Assembly: GCA_029263455.1 (NCBI GenBank)
Contig: JAJCXM010000003.1
Coordinates: 124,001 to 188,000, forward strand
Direction of reading: 5' to 3'
DNA from: Holophagae bacterium
GTDB lineage: Bacteria > Acidobacteriota > Holophagae > Acanthopleuribacterales > Acanthopleuribacteraceae
Length of the DNA: 64,000 nucleotides
Below, piece after piece: positions 36,301 through 43,884 of the stretch. The notes under the pieces are model-generated. The model was not told the origin of the DNA and made no database searches. It saw nothing but the letters and a program-made list of their open reading frames with translations. Position 1 is the first letter of the stretch. Every line of letters starts with the position of its first letter. The position numbers and the translations under genes were made by a program.

Positions 36301-37264
36301 GATGAATAGTGGCCTGTTGGGTTGCGATGCCCAAAAGAAAATTTTGTTGTCCAATGCGCGAAGTGCTGAGATTCTAGGCTTTGACCAACATGCCATACCA
36401 GAGTCGTTATCGAGTTTGGTCGAGCAATGTGAGGGCGCTGCTGCATTGATTGATCTCGCCGACAACGGGCAAGACGAAGAACGCCATATTGATCTTGGCA
36501 AACGTGAAATACTGGTGACCGTCCGCACCCGCGAAGCAAGTTTTAAAGGCGATGTCACAACCATTTTTGTGATTGACGATATTACGCACGTACTGGCCGC
36601 AAACCGACTTCATGCTTGGTCAGAAATGGCACGTCGCGTCGCACACGAGATCAAGAACCCCTTGACGCCTATCCAACTAGAAGTGGACCACATCATGCAT
36701 CTCCACCAAATAGATCATGCCGAATTTGCCAAAGAGCTAGGCGCAAGTGCAGATATTATTCGGCAGCAAGTAAGCCATCTACGCCAAATTGCGGTCGAAT
36801 TTAGCGATTACGCTCGTCCATTCATTTTAGAAAAACAACCGATGACGGTTGCAGCTTTGATCGATGAAATTATCGGCTCTTACCAACGCACGCTACCGGA
36901 ACTGCATTTCGAATTGGAGCTCAACCGCGATATTACGCTGAGCATGGACCGACGTCTTATGCGCCGTGCACTCCACAACCTGATCGAGAATGCGGTCCAA
37001 GCTATGGATCAACAAGGCACAATCACCATAACGGTCGCAAAGGTAGAGCAGGAAATTGTCATCGCAATTAAGGATGACGGTCCGGGCATAGCCTTGCAGG
37101 ATCAAACAAAAGTATTTGATGCCTATTTCTCGACCAAAGACCGAGGTACAGGGTTAGGATTAGCGATTGCCAAGCGTACAATCGAAGAACATGGTGGACT
37201 CATAGCTATGGATTCCGAATGTAAGCAAGGCGCCCGCGTCATCATCAAGCTCCCCTGTGATTAG
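33323..37264 (+). CDS. NtrY-like membrane sensor histidine kinase
   Basis: 1313 residues from a TTG at 33323, far longer than usual for a kinase. The N-terminal half has about ten membrane helices interrupted by an extracytoplasmic region (about 70-250), then a periplasmic sensor-like region (about 500-690). A helix near 738-760 precedes a second sensor segment (about 765-900). A helix, HAMP (about 905-960), PAS (about 975-1085), HisKA with phospho-acceptor His1108 in VAHEIKNPLTPIQLE, and an ATPase domain follow (HNLIENAVQAMD, DDGPGIALQ, GTGLGLAIAKRTIEEHGG). The HEIKNPLTPIQ block is typical of NtrY. No response regulator lies beside it, so its partner is elsewhere. Confidence 0.9.
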   Translation: MGFVKNRITVALWSTLFGVFVAISLDNLWIIGAICCLNLVLGFYAGLGRKVMWLVPGIWILFWLAVPHRPHTSQVDLDMAMAAVEEATKQERLFSHEDIDFFTSEAQGNSIKFASPSLETAFDKLSLEPYIAVTFMSLSFEPLIWKGRPYSWRPEYDQSNPEWLTINGSAVFRRVLPIPNETVTQAYLVVEATLISEQSGRLKDTYLGSLKPEISEGQVLIDPTLLADAQNPFSMKIVALDQVMTRHQMAGFFLALALIMGLFKATARTSNKRALLMVVALFVTLALSPGYGLSQLSIFNTSIIGSPIFANLLASPFHYAQSIALTFLLLRLLVMTIKQHRWAVVLFVTLLMFALLSLDPFLVSIMTTSPVHPLELFDSPGAGLTLATFYFMHALIVWLLRTASSGLVLLERMVLSAFLLTIAMLAFPGQLFTATAFALLWLVVGIQRMRAIRQLSLAALSCALFYPGVFLSEQTSELHRIQTEMMDDVTLLSERNHARMSLFRRSVQKIEDDYPTFVDCAEWLAGESGFTASGVAYGIRLVGVDGQILSENEYRVNLDRIPALLGPENRIEFYQESSRSPLWMFYRTHILLNEREVDIIAVLGNDYHTLSFGRDHKDLTSQHGHRYFAFDLQAYDRAGFPLSRYSVSPLTPEDFNALESRPYVWTRQGRHTSLLFSDEHYLYRIVHTKTPLKMVITRWLLISLAIWTVLQLLRMSASRRHPLIKTWQRSFAFKFAVTVFMGSIIPTASLGWLLFSSIQKNQAREQRDAVQARMGELVGFLETLVAMEEQYANRDQRQPRTIMELATRLDEENVSFYPMGSLSATNRPELFQRGGLDARLPYSMARDLMQRKSGIEFRSSQIESQHVDEVLTLLPFPTRKPLLVGLADYPNSRKQSLRWQEQVELTLATIFVLLYIMAYVAVVVARRSLRPVKAITRGATRLSRGLSQKPIAIDRHDELSRMVDAFNRMQEKINWSQREVARQLGLFNVTIQSMNSGLLGCDAQKKILLSNARSAEILGFDQHAIPESLSSLVEQCEGAAALIDLADNGQDEERHIDLGKREILVTVRTREASFKGDVTTIFVIDDITHVLAANRLHAWSEMARRVAHEIKNPLTPIQLEVDHIMHLHQIDHAEFAKELGASADIIRQQVSHLRQIAVEFSDYARPFILEKQPMTVAALIDEIIGSYQRTLPELHFELELNRDITLSMDRRLMRRALHNLIENAVQAMDQQGTITITVAKVEQEIVIAIKDDGPGIALQDQTKVFDAYFSTKDRGTGLGLAIAKRTIEEHGGLIAMDSECKQGARVIIKLPCD

Positions 37265-37285
37265 CCTAGGAAAACGCTGCGTAAA

Positions 37286-37294
37286 TGCTACAAT
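37286..37294 (+). promoter_or_regulatory. Extended -10 promoter before the CBS gene
   Basis: TGCTACAAT is a TGn-extended -10 element, five of six in the hexamer. The start near 37301 leaves a leader of about 24 bases with GAGAGG before the ATG at 37325. Confidence 0.45.
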
Positions 37295-37324
37295 AAAAAA
37301 AACACTTTTCGTGAGAGGTACGCA

Positions 37325-37795
37325 ATGGTCAAGAGCTATCAAGCCAAGATGGTCAGTCCAACTCAGGACAAATACCCTGATGCCGGAGACATTATGTCTC
37401 GACCTTTTGTCACGATTAACCAGGATACAGAAGTTTTCAAAGCCATCGACACGTTACTACGCAAGCAAATATCAGGTGCTTGCGTGGTAGACGCAGATGG
37501 GAAGTTGGTCGGATTCCTATCGGAGAAGGATTGTTTGCGTTTGGTAGCCGAGGTCGCTTATCACGATAACCGTACAGGTGGTCCCGTAACCAACTACATG
37601 TCGAAAAAGGTCTTAACAGTCAATATAGACGTCGGACTAATACAAATATCAGAACTGTTCACATCCAATCCCTTCAGGAAAATACCCGTCATGGACGGCG
37701 ACAAACTCGTCGGCGTTGTTAGGCGTCGAGATGTCCTGCGTGCCATCCAAAGTCACGAGAAGAAAAAGAATCACAGTTTCTCAAAGGCTTTTTAG
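37325..37795 (+). CDS. Two-CBS-domain protein
   Basis: 156 residues. Two CBS motifs (about 22-80 and 88-145) are marked by DIMSRPFVTINQDTEVFKAI with SGACVVDADGKLVGFLSEKD, and YMSKKVLTVNIDVGLIQISE with RKIPVMDGDKLVGVVRRRD. Paired CBS domains bind adenine nucleotides and usually act as energy or ligand sensors. No catalytic domain is attached. ATG 37325 has GAGAGG upstream. It ends five bases before the convergent rhodanese gene. Confidence 0.9.
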   Translation: MVKSYQAKMVSPTQDKYPDAGDIMSRPFVTINQDTEVFKAIDTLLRKQISGACVVDADGKLVGFLSEKDCLRLVAEVAYHDNRTGGPVTNYMSKKVLTVNIDVGLIQISELFTSNPFRKIPVMDGDKLVGVVRRRDVLRAIQSHEKKKNHSFSKAF

Positions 37796-37800
37796 GTTAT

Positions 37801-38160
37801 CTATTTTTCGGGTTGAGATAGCGGTTGTTTAGCTTGTTCCCAAGCCAATATGCCGCCTTGAAGGTCGAATACATTTAAGAAACCTGACTCCAGCATCAGA
37901 TTCAGAGCGCGCCCACTGCGACCACCGCTCCGACAGTAAATCAGATAGGTTTTTGCCTTATCGAGATTCTCCAATTGATTTGCGAATTCAGGGCTGTTGA
38001 AATTCATCAATTGGGCATCGGCAATGAAGCCTTGCTCATATTCAGCTGGAGTACGCACGTCCAACAAGACGACGTCGCCTTGTAACTGTTCTTTGAATGG
38101 TTCAATACCGATGGTCCCTGACACAGGATCTCCCATCAAAAACAACAAAATCATCCACAT
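37801..38160 (-). CDS. Exported single-domain rhodanese
   Basis: 119 residues from ATG 38160, which has GGGAG six bases upstream and follows the maf stop after one base. A signal peptide or anchor (MWMILLFLMG) leads to a rhodanese domain with DVRTPAEYEQG and the active-site loop IYCRSGGRSG, whose Cys would carry sulfane sulfur. The export signal suggests a periplasmic sulfur-handling role. It is the last gene of the folP-to-maf string. Confidence 0.88.
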   Translation of the reverse strand: MWMILLFLMGDPVSGTIGIEPFKEQLQGDVVLLDVRTPAEYEQGFIADAQLMNFNSPEFANQLENLDKAKTYLIYCRSGGRSGRALNLMLESGFLNVFDLQGGILAWEQAKQPLSQPEK

Positions 38161-38161
38161 C

Positions 38162-38800
38162 TCAATCTCCCACCTTTCGCTCATCATGCTTGACGGCCGG
38201 CAATTTCGCCAGCCAGAGGGTCAATTCATGCCTTAAACGGCTCATAGGCAATCCCATGACGTTTGTTTGGCTGCCCTTCAGTTCGCGGACAATATGAGGC
38301 GCATCTTGATAACCATAGGCCGCCGCTTTGTCTAACGGATCAACTTCCACAAACAATCGCTTGATTTCGTCCGCATCCATCTGCTTCAACACCACCTGGG
38401 TTGTTTCCACGAATTGATGAGAATCGCCTGAAGCAGGGTGAATCAAACAAACACCCGTCATCACCCGATGAGTTTTACCCCCAAGTTCAACTAAGAATCG
38501 TTGCGCTTCGACCAAATCAACAGGCTTGCCATACACGCATTTGTCCATGACAACCAACGTATCCGCAGCCAGAACACAGAGCTTCTCGTCACTTGTGTTT
38601 CGATCACTCAATCGACAGGCAACATCACTTGCCTTCAGATGAGCATTCGCCATCACGGAATCCTCAATGCGATCGTGTGTCCCGTTTTCTTCTTCAACTT
38701 GACTGACCACAACCTCAAAATGATATCCGTTTTCGCGCATTAAACGCTGCCTTCTGGGGGACTGTGACGCTAATATGAATCGCCATGAGGGAAAAGACAT
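38162..38800 (-). CDS. maf: Maf-family nucleotide pyrophosphatase
   Basis: 212 residues from ATG 38800, which overlaps the pdxJ stop (TGATG). The N-terminal ILASQSPRRQRLM signature, the VLAADTLVVMDKCVYGKP block with the catalytic Asp, and YGYQDAPHIVRELKGSQTNVMGLP (quoted in part: GSQTNVMGLP) identify the family. These enzymes hydrolyse non-canonical or modified nucleoside triphosphates (dTTP/UTP or m7GTP types) and can slow septation. Confidence 0.93.
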   Translation of the reverse strand: MSFPSWRFILASQSPRRQRLMRENGYHFEVVVSQVEEENGTHDRIEDSVMANAHLKASDVACRLSDRNTSDEKLCVLAADTLVVMDKCVYGKPVDLVEAQRFLVELGGKTHRVMTGVCLIHPASGDSHQFVETTQVVLKQMDADEIKRLFVEVDPLDKAAAYGYQDAPHIVRELKGSQTNVMGLPMSRLRHELTLWLAKLPAVKHDERKVGD

Positions 38801-39558
38801 CAAGTTGACTCATTGGCCTTAAACGGAGGAAACAAATCTATATAGTCAGCCACCGCCCTAGAAATGCCCGTCATGATGGAACGTGATACCAACTGATGAC
38901 CAACATGAATTCCACGTACCCCATCCAAACGCGACAATGTTGGGATCATGTCGAGACTGACCGCATTGACCAAATGAGTTTCAAGTCCGTATTTACTACT
39001 GAGTCGAACCGCATCCCTAATTTCTCGGAACATCTTTTCTGAATAACCGGATTGAGCGGCCATGGCGTAGTCACGCATATTGATCATGAGTCCATGAACT
39101 TCTAATTTAGCGGCCGTACGAATGTGATCAAAAACAGGATCGACTAGCAAAAACACGCGGGTCGCGTTTTGGTCGATGCTGCGAATCAGTGGCAGGAGTT
39201 GGCCAGCCAGCAGCGAAACGTCAAGCCCCGTTTCCGTTGCCATTTCGTCCCTTCGTTCGGCCGCCAATATCAGGTTTCGTGGTCTCAACTCGTTAACGAG
39301 ATGACTAATATCCTGATTGGGCGAAAGCTGCAAATAGAAATTCGACTTCACCATTCGCGCTAGCAACTGTACGTCGTAGTCTTGAATGTGCCGCCGATCT
39401 AATCGAAGTTGAGCTTTAATGCCACGTGCTCCCGCTTGCTCGGCTTCGAGGGCAAAATGAACCGGGTCAGGCACGCGTGCTTTTCTTGTTTCCCGCAGTA
39501 GAGCAACTTGGTCGACAGATACAATGAGATCGGGTTGCTGTAGATCAATTTCAGCCAT
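38800..39558 (-). CDS. pdxJ: PdxJ-family protein lacking the catalytic residues
   Basis: 252 residues, aligning end to end with pyridoxine 5'-phosphate synthase. Conserved parts are LLRETRKARVPDPVHFA, LRLDRRHIQDYDV, AAERRDEMATETGLDV and GIHVGHQLVSRSIMTG. The active site is altered: the residues equal to E. coli His45, Glu72 and His193, given as catalytic in that enzyme, are Gln50, Gln77 and Asn198 here. His12 is Gln17 and Glu153 is Met158. The phosphate-side Arg52, His57 and Gly220-His221 remain. It is therefore probably not a PNP synthase in the usual sense, yet it keeps the common glmM-pdxJ gene order and is coupled to glmM (8-base overlap). The symbol denotes family only. Confidence 0.8.
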   Translation of the reverse strand: MAEIDLQQPDLIVSVDQVALLRETRKARVPDPVHFALEAEQAGARGIKAQLRLDRRHIQDYDVQLLARMVKSNFYLQLSPNQDISHLVNELRPRNLILAAERRDEMATETGLDVSLLAGQLLPLIRSIDQNATRVFLLVDPVFDHIRTAAKLEVHGLMINMRDYAMAAQSGYSEKMFREIRDAVRLSSKYGLETHLVNAVSLDMIPTLSRLDGVRGIHVGHQLVSRSIMTGISRAVADYIDLFPPFKANEST

Positions 39559-40864
39559 TCAGTAACTCCTCGGCTTTAGCTGCAAAAGTATCAACAAGTG
39601 GGGCTACTTTCTCAAGACTCTTGGCTTCTATAAACAGTCTCAATAATGGCTCCGTACCTGAATAACGCAAAACTAGGCGCCCTTGATCTTCAAGCTCCCG
39701 GTCAATGGTCCCTTTGATGTCGTTTAGAGGGCCAATACCCTCAATGGGTTCCCTCTTACTGATGCGTATGTTTCGTTCCAAACAAGGATACCGCGGAACC
39801 TGCTGTGATGCTTCCTGTATCAACTTAGCGTCTGAAGTTAGATGTCGCAGTAAACGAAGAGCCGGTAAGAATCCGTCGCCAGCATTCAATAAATCCATTT
39901 GAATATAATGGCCGCTGGGTTCACCGCCTAGGATGTCACCAGATTTTCGTAGTCCCTCTAATAAGTATTGGTCTCCAACTGGGGTTCTTATCAATTCAGC
40001 CCCCTTTTTCGCCAAGGCATCATGCAGCCCTTGTCCGGCCAAGATCGTGCCGTAAACACGCTTGACGTCATGTCCCTCTCGCCGAAGACATTCTGCCAGA
40101 GCGAAAAGCACCACATCGCCAGGCACGGTATTTCCCTGGTGGTCTATCACCACCAGCCGATCACCATCGCCATCAAACGCAAATCCTATGTGCGCATTTA
40201 GTGATTTGACACGCGCAGCCAGCCGTTGTGGATGTAAAGCACCAACATGTTGATTGATTCGTTTGCCATCAATTTCATCGGCGACAAAACTGGCATTGAG
40301 TCCCAATTGCTGACATAAGGCTGGCATACGACCTGTTGCAGCTCCATGGGCCAGATCAAAGACCACCTTTATTGAACTAAGCTTGTCGTTACCAAAATGA
40401 CCCATCACCATATCGCTATAGTGACTGGGTTTGCAGGCCACAAGCGAGGCGGCACCGGCCTGCAAATCCGCTGTGGTTGTGTAGAAAGCAGACGACCATC
40501 GTCGTGCCCTTTCACGCTCTATCTTAAAACCATCAGCCCCAAAGAACTTCAAACCATTGTCTGGCGCTGGATTATGTGACGCCGTGACCATGACACCTAA
40601 AGCCGCATTCCTACGGACAGTTTCACATGCCACCATAGGCGTGGTCACAATACCCAAATCGTACAAAGGCCGGTCAACCATAGACGTGACTAAGCTTTTG
40701 ATCATTGAGGGTCCTGACTCCCGCGTATCACGGCCAAAAACAATAGCTGCGCCTGGCGGTAAATCGCTATCAATGACTTTGGCAATCCGCCGTAGTCCGT
40801 CATCGTCCAGAGGTGCTTGTCCCGAACGACCTCGTATGCCGTCGGTACCAAATAATTCGCTCAC
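39551..40864 (-). CDS. glmM: Phosphoglucosamine mutase
   Basis: 437 residues from GTG 40864 (SELFGTDGIRG follows), overlapping the cdaR stop (GTGA). It converts glucosamine-6-phosphate to the 1-phosphate for UDP-GlcNAc, hence for peptidoglycan and LPS. The catalytic serine lies in VTASHNPAPDNGLKFFG, the metal loop is FAFDGDGDRLVVID, the sugar-binding loop GEPSGHYI, and the phosphate site RYSGTEPLLRLFIEA. CdaA/CdaR next door form the known regulatory link between GlmM and cyclic di-AMP. Confidence 0.97.
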   Translation of the reverse strand: MSELFGTDGIRGRSGQAPLDDDGLRRIAKVIDSDLPPGAAIVFGRDTRESGPSMIKSLVTSMVDRPLYDLGIVTTPMVACETVRRNAALGVMVTASHNPAPDNGLKFFGADGFKIERERARRWSSAFYTTTADLQAGAASLVACKPSHYSDMVMGHFGNDKLSSIKVVFDLAHGAATGRMPALCQQLGLNASFVADEIDGKRINQHVGALHPQRLAARVKSLNAHIGFAFDGDGDRLVVIDHQGNTVPGDVVLFALAECLRREGHDVKRVYGTILAGQGLHDALAKKGAELIRTPVGDQYLLEGLRKSGDILGGEPSGHYIQMDLLNAGDGFLPALRLLRHLTSDAKLIQEASQQVPRYPCLERNIRISKREPIEGIGPLNDIKGTIDRELEDQGRLVLRYSGTEPLLRLFIEAKSLEKVAPLVDTFAAKAEELLNG

Positions 40865-41850
40865 TCGATCACAACCTCTGCCGGTTCCCATTCGAGCTGA
40901 ATGGCCGCAATGAGCGCACTTACCTGGTCTCGCTCGCTTTCATCCTCTGGCAAAAGGAGCTCAGTTTGCAAAACTAATGAGTCACCCTTCTTAACCTCGC
41001 TGCCTACCACGATAAAGGGTTTCAGCCAGGCCTGGTTGATCAGGCTAAGACGAGACACAGGCCCGGTTATTTTCGCTTTGACCTTACCCGGTTTCACTTT
41101 GAACTTACCATCCCCTGCTTTGATTTCTACCTGATAGCGCTCTGGAATCGTCCGGGTTTCAACGATCTCACGAATGGTCGCCGTATAAACCAACTCATTC
41201 AGATTCAAGACAGAGGCGTCGTGGGGGATTTGCTTATCGAAATCGAATCGGACACGACCGCTGATATCGGCCTTGCTACCGTCGATGTCAATCGGTTCGG
41301 CTACCAAGATGCTCAATTCTGCAACCTGCGACTCCGGTCCCTCAATAATTGCATCACGAGGCGTCACCTCTAGAGCCACCAATTCGTAGTCTAAGTCTGG
41401 ATGGCCGCGGGTGCTGAGCACGACCCGTACATTCTTTTTCAACTTTCGTTCAAGTGTCAGTCGCACGATCCGAGGTTGGATTTCCTCTACCGAAATTGAT
41501 TCAAACTGACCTCTAACGGTGACATTATTTAAGCTCAAGGGAATATTGTATGTTCCCGAAACGTATTCGCTAAGATCGAGTCTCACATCAATGTCGTTGG
41601 CCGATATCTCTCGCATTTCCGATTCTCGCCCAGATAGCGATACCGAAATTTGATAAATTTCCGACGATAACTTCATATTCTCCGGAACGCCCTGTTGAAC
41701 AAGCGCTACATTCGAGAATATGCGTACGACGCGATTGTCCTCACCTTCTAAACGTCCCGACAAATTGACCCACATCAGCAACGCCATGAACAACGAAGCC
41801 AATCGTAATGTGTTGCGCGGTATTTTCCGGCCTGCTCGGTCTTTATCCAT
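40861..41850 (-). CDS. cdaR: CdaR-type YbbR-domain protein
   Basis: 329 residues. One N-terminal membrane helix (about 14-32, LRLASLFMALLMWVNLSG) leads to several YbbR repeats, each about 80 residues of beta structure; VEEIQPRIVRLTLERKLKKNV and ITGPVSRLSLI are typical junctions. CdaR binds and modulates the cyclase CdaA at the membrane. It starts two bases after cdaA ends and is coupled to glmM downstream. Confidence 0.92.
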   Translation of the reverse strand: MDKDRAGRKIPRNTLRLASLFMALLMWVNLSGRLEGEDNRVVRIFSNVALVQQGVPENMKLSSEIYQISVSLSGRESEMREISANDIDVRLDLSEYVSGTYNIPLSLNNVTVRGQFESISVEEIQPRIVRLTLERKLKKNVRVVLSTRGHPDLDYELVALEVTPRDAIIEGPESQVAELSILVAEPIDIDGSKADISGRVRFDFDKQIPHDASVLNLNELVYTATIREIVETRTIPERYQVEIKAGDGKFKVKPGKVKAKITGPVSRLSLINQAWLKPFIVVGSEVKKGDSLVLQTELLLPEDESERDQVSALIAAIQLEWEPAEVVIE

Positions 41851-41852
41851 GT

Positions 41853-42818
41853 TTAAGGGCCCGAACCCGATGCCGTCTTTTGTGGTTCCGGTTCTTCTGA
41901 AACTGTCTCTATCTCTTCGCTAGATGTCAATTCCTTGGACGCGATTAGTTTTCTCCGTTCGCGACGAAAAAGAGTTTTTCGCCACAATGTAGTGCGAGAT
42001 TTATCGTCCTCTTCCACGTGCTGAGTGAGCTCATGAAACAGATTCTTAAGTTGGGCAATGGAATAGTCTTCCGGGACAAATGCTTCGCCGTTTTTGACGA
42101 ATGTGATGCGGCCACTTTCTTCCGATACAACCACTACCACGCAGTCGGTTTCCTCTGAAATACCAACAGCAGCGCGGTGTCGCGTGCCGAAATGACGAGG
42201 GAGATCAACACGATTACTCAGAGGTAACACGGAAGAAGCGCTGGCAATTCGATCCTGAGAAATGATGACTGCGCCATCGTGGAGGTTACTTTTTGAATAA
42301 AAAATATTGAGCAACAGCTCTGAACTAGGCACGGAATCAAGCACCGTGCCGATTTCAATATAATTCTTTAATCCTTCTGTGCGTTCAAACACAATCAAAG
42401 CCCCGATATTACGTTCGGCCAGATAACGAACCGCAAAGAAAATCTGATCAAGGTCCGGGTCACTTGAGGATTGTGTTAGTCCAACAAACGGACCTCTGCC
42501 TAACGAAGCCAATACCTTCCTAATCTCATTCTCGAATAACACGATGATGGCAATCGGGATAATGGTAAATAAGGACGAAACTACTTTACTTAGTACCGTC
42601 ATACGCAAAAAGTCGGCGGCAACTTGAATGACGAACAAAGCAACAATTCCCATGGCCATTTGCATGGCACGCGTGCCGTGAATGAGCTTTAATAGGTTGT
42701 AAATCAACAACCACATAATCAGGATATCGAGGATATCCCAGAATTGAATCGATCTGAGTTGTAGACTCAACTGCAAAAAATCAAATGATTCGTTGAAAAA
42801 AGCTTTTATGGCATCCAT
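41853..42818 (-). CDS. cdaA: Diadenylate cyclase CdaA
   Basis: 321 residues from ATG 42818; GTG 42839 in frame is an alternative and neither has a clear ribosome site. Three membrane helices lie at about 28-95. The DAC domain follows (about 105-255), with the catalytic LHDGAVII and GTRHRAAVGISEETD motifs. An acidic tail of about 45 residues ends the chain (SSEEIETVSEEPEPQ). It makes cyclic di-AMP from two ATP, controlling potassium and cell-wall homeostasis. It lies in the usual order with cdaR and glmM. Confidence 0.95.
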   Translation of the reverse strand: MDAIKAFFNESFDFLQLSLQLRSIQFWDILDILIMWLLIYNLLKLIHGTRAMQMAMGIVALFVIQVAADFLRMTVLSKVVSSLFTIIPIAIIVLFENEIRKVLASLGRGPFVGLTQSSSDPDLDQIFFAVRYLAERNIGALIVFERTEGLKNYIEIGTVLDSVPSSELLLNIFYSKSNLHDGAVIISQDRIASASSVLPLSNRVDLPRHFGTRHRAAVGISEETDCVVVVVSEESGRITFVKNGEAFVPEDYSIAQLKNLFHELTQHVEEDDKSRTTLWRKTLFRRERRKLIASKELTSSEEIETVSEEPEPQKTASGSGP

Positions 42819-42929
42819 GGTGTTTGTGTAAATTGGCACCGCGACTCTGTTTGTCCCATCTTAGCACCCCAGCGAAAGATACTGTCTCTAAAACAACGTC
42901 AGAACCGCAATATTGATAAAAAGATACTA

Positions 42930-43769
42930 TTAGTTTTGTCTCTGCTCCAGAGAAGACTGTATTTGAAGGCCTCGGCACATCATTTCCACATGGTGGACAC
43001 GATGAACAGCCACTGACTTGGAACACAGCAACAAGCTTGCCATGACCGAATAAGGGTCTCTTTCCGACACGGGAACATCCAACAGTTTCCCTAACCATGA
43101 TTTTCTACTGAGTCCCATCACCAGTGGCCTACCGAGCTTAATAGCCAGCGTTTCGCATGATCTCAAAAGCGTTAAATTTTGATCCAACGTTTTTCCAAAG
43201 CCGATGCCCGGATCATAGAGGATTCTTTTAGCATTCACGCCGGCAAAACATAGGCGTTCTTTAACTTTTGCAAGAGAGTCGACCACCGCTTCAACAACGC
43301 CGTTTGAATAATCTGTCATTGCCTGCATATGCTTCGGCAATCCTGGCGTATGCATGGCGATGTAGCCAACGTTCGTTGAAACCAGCCAGGGCACAAACTC
43401 AGCCACATTGAGCGACGCCGTGACGTGATTCACGATGGACGCGCCTGCTGCGGTCGCTGCCTGCGCCACCGCCAGCCGACGTGTATCAATCGAGATGGGG
43501 ATGTCGATTTGTGCGGACAATGCTTGTACAACAGGGACGACGCGCGCGATTTCCACATCTTCATCGACCGCACTTGAGCCAGGTCGGGTACTCTCTCCCC
43601 CAACATCGATCATATCTGCGCCTTGCTGCGCAAGTTGAAGCCCGAGCCGAATGGCCGCATCATGATTCTCACTGCCATCAGAAAAACTGTCAGGGGAAAC
43701 ATTCAAGATTCCCATAACAAGGGGCTTTTGACCTAATTCCAGCCGATGATTTCCACAAGTCCACCACAT
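42930..43769 (-). CDS. folP: Dihydropteroate synthase
   Basis: 279 residues. It joins p-aminobenzoate to dihydropterin pyrophosphate in folate synthesis. The signatures are VMGILNVSPDSFSDG, IDVGGESTRPGS and, towards the C-terminus, DPGIGFGKTLDQNL and GLSRKSWLG. ATG 43769 is only a few bases from the divergent decarboxylase promoter region. It heads the folP-cdaA-cdaR-glmM-pdxJ-maf string; folC lies 5 kb away. Confidence 0.96.
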   Translation of the reverse strand: MWWTCGNHRLELGQKPLVMGILNVSPDSFSDGSENHDAAIRLGLQLAQQGADMIDVGGESTRPGSSAVDEDVEIARVVPVVQALSAQIDIPISIDTRRLAVAQAATAAGASIVNHVTASLNVAEFVPWLVSTNVGYIAMHTPGLPKHMQAMTDYSNGVVEAVVDSLAKVKERLCFAGVNAKRILYDPGIGFGKTLDQNLTLLRSCETLAIKLGRPLVMGLSRKSWLGKLLDVPVSERDPYSVMASLLLCSKSVAVHRVHHVEMMCRGLQIQSSLEQRQN

Positions 43770-43884
43770 GTACTATGCCTCTAGCTGCCGGTTCGATAAA
43801 CGCCAAACGCTATGCTAACATGAGCGCCGTCGGCGTCGTCGGGTCGCTGATTTTCACCTCATCAATTCATGTGGAGCCTCTTAA

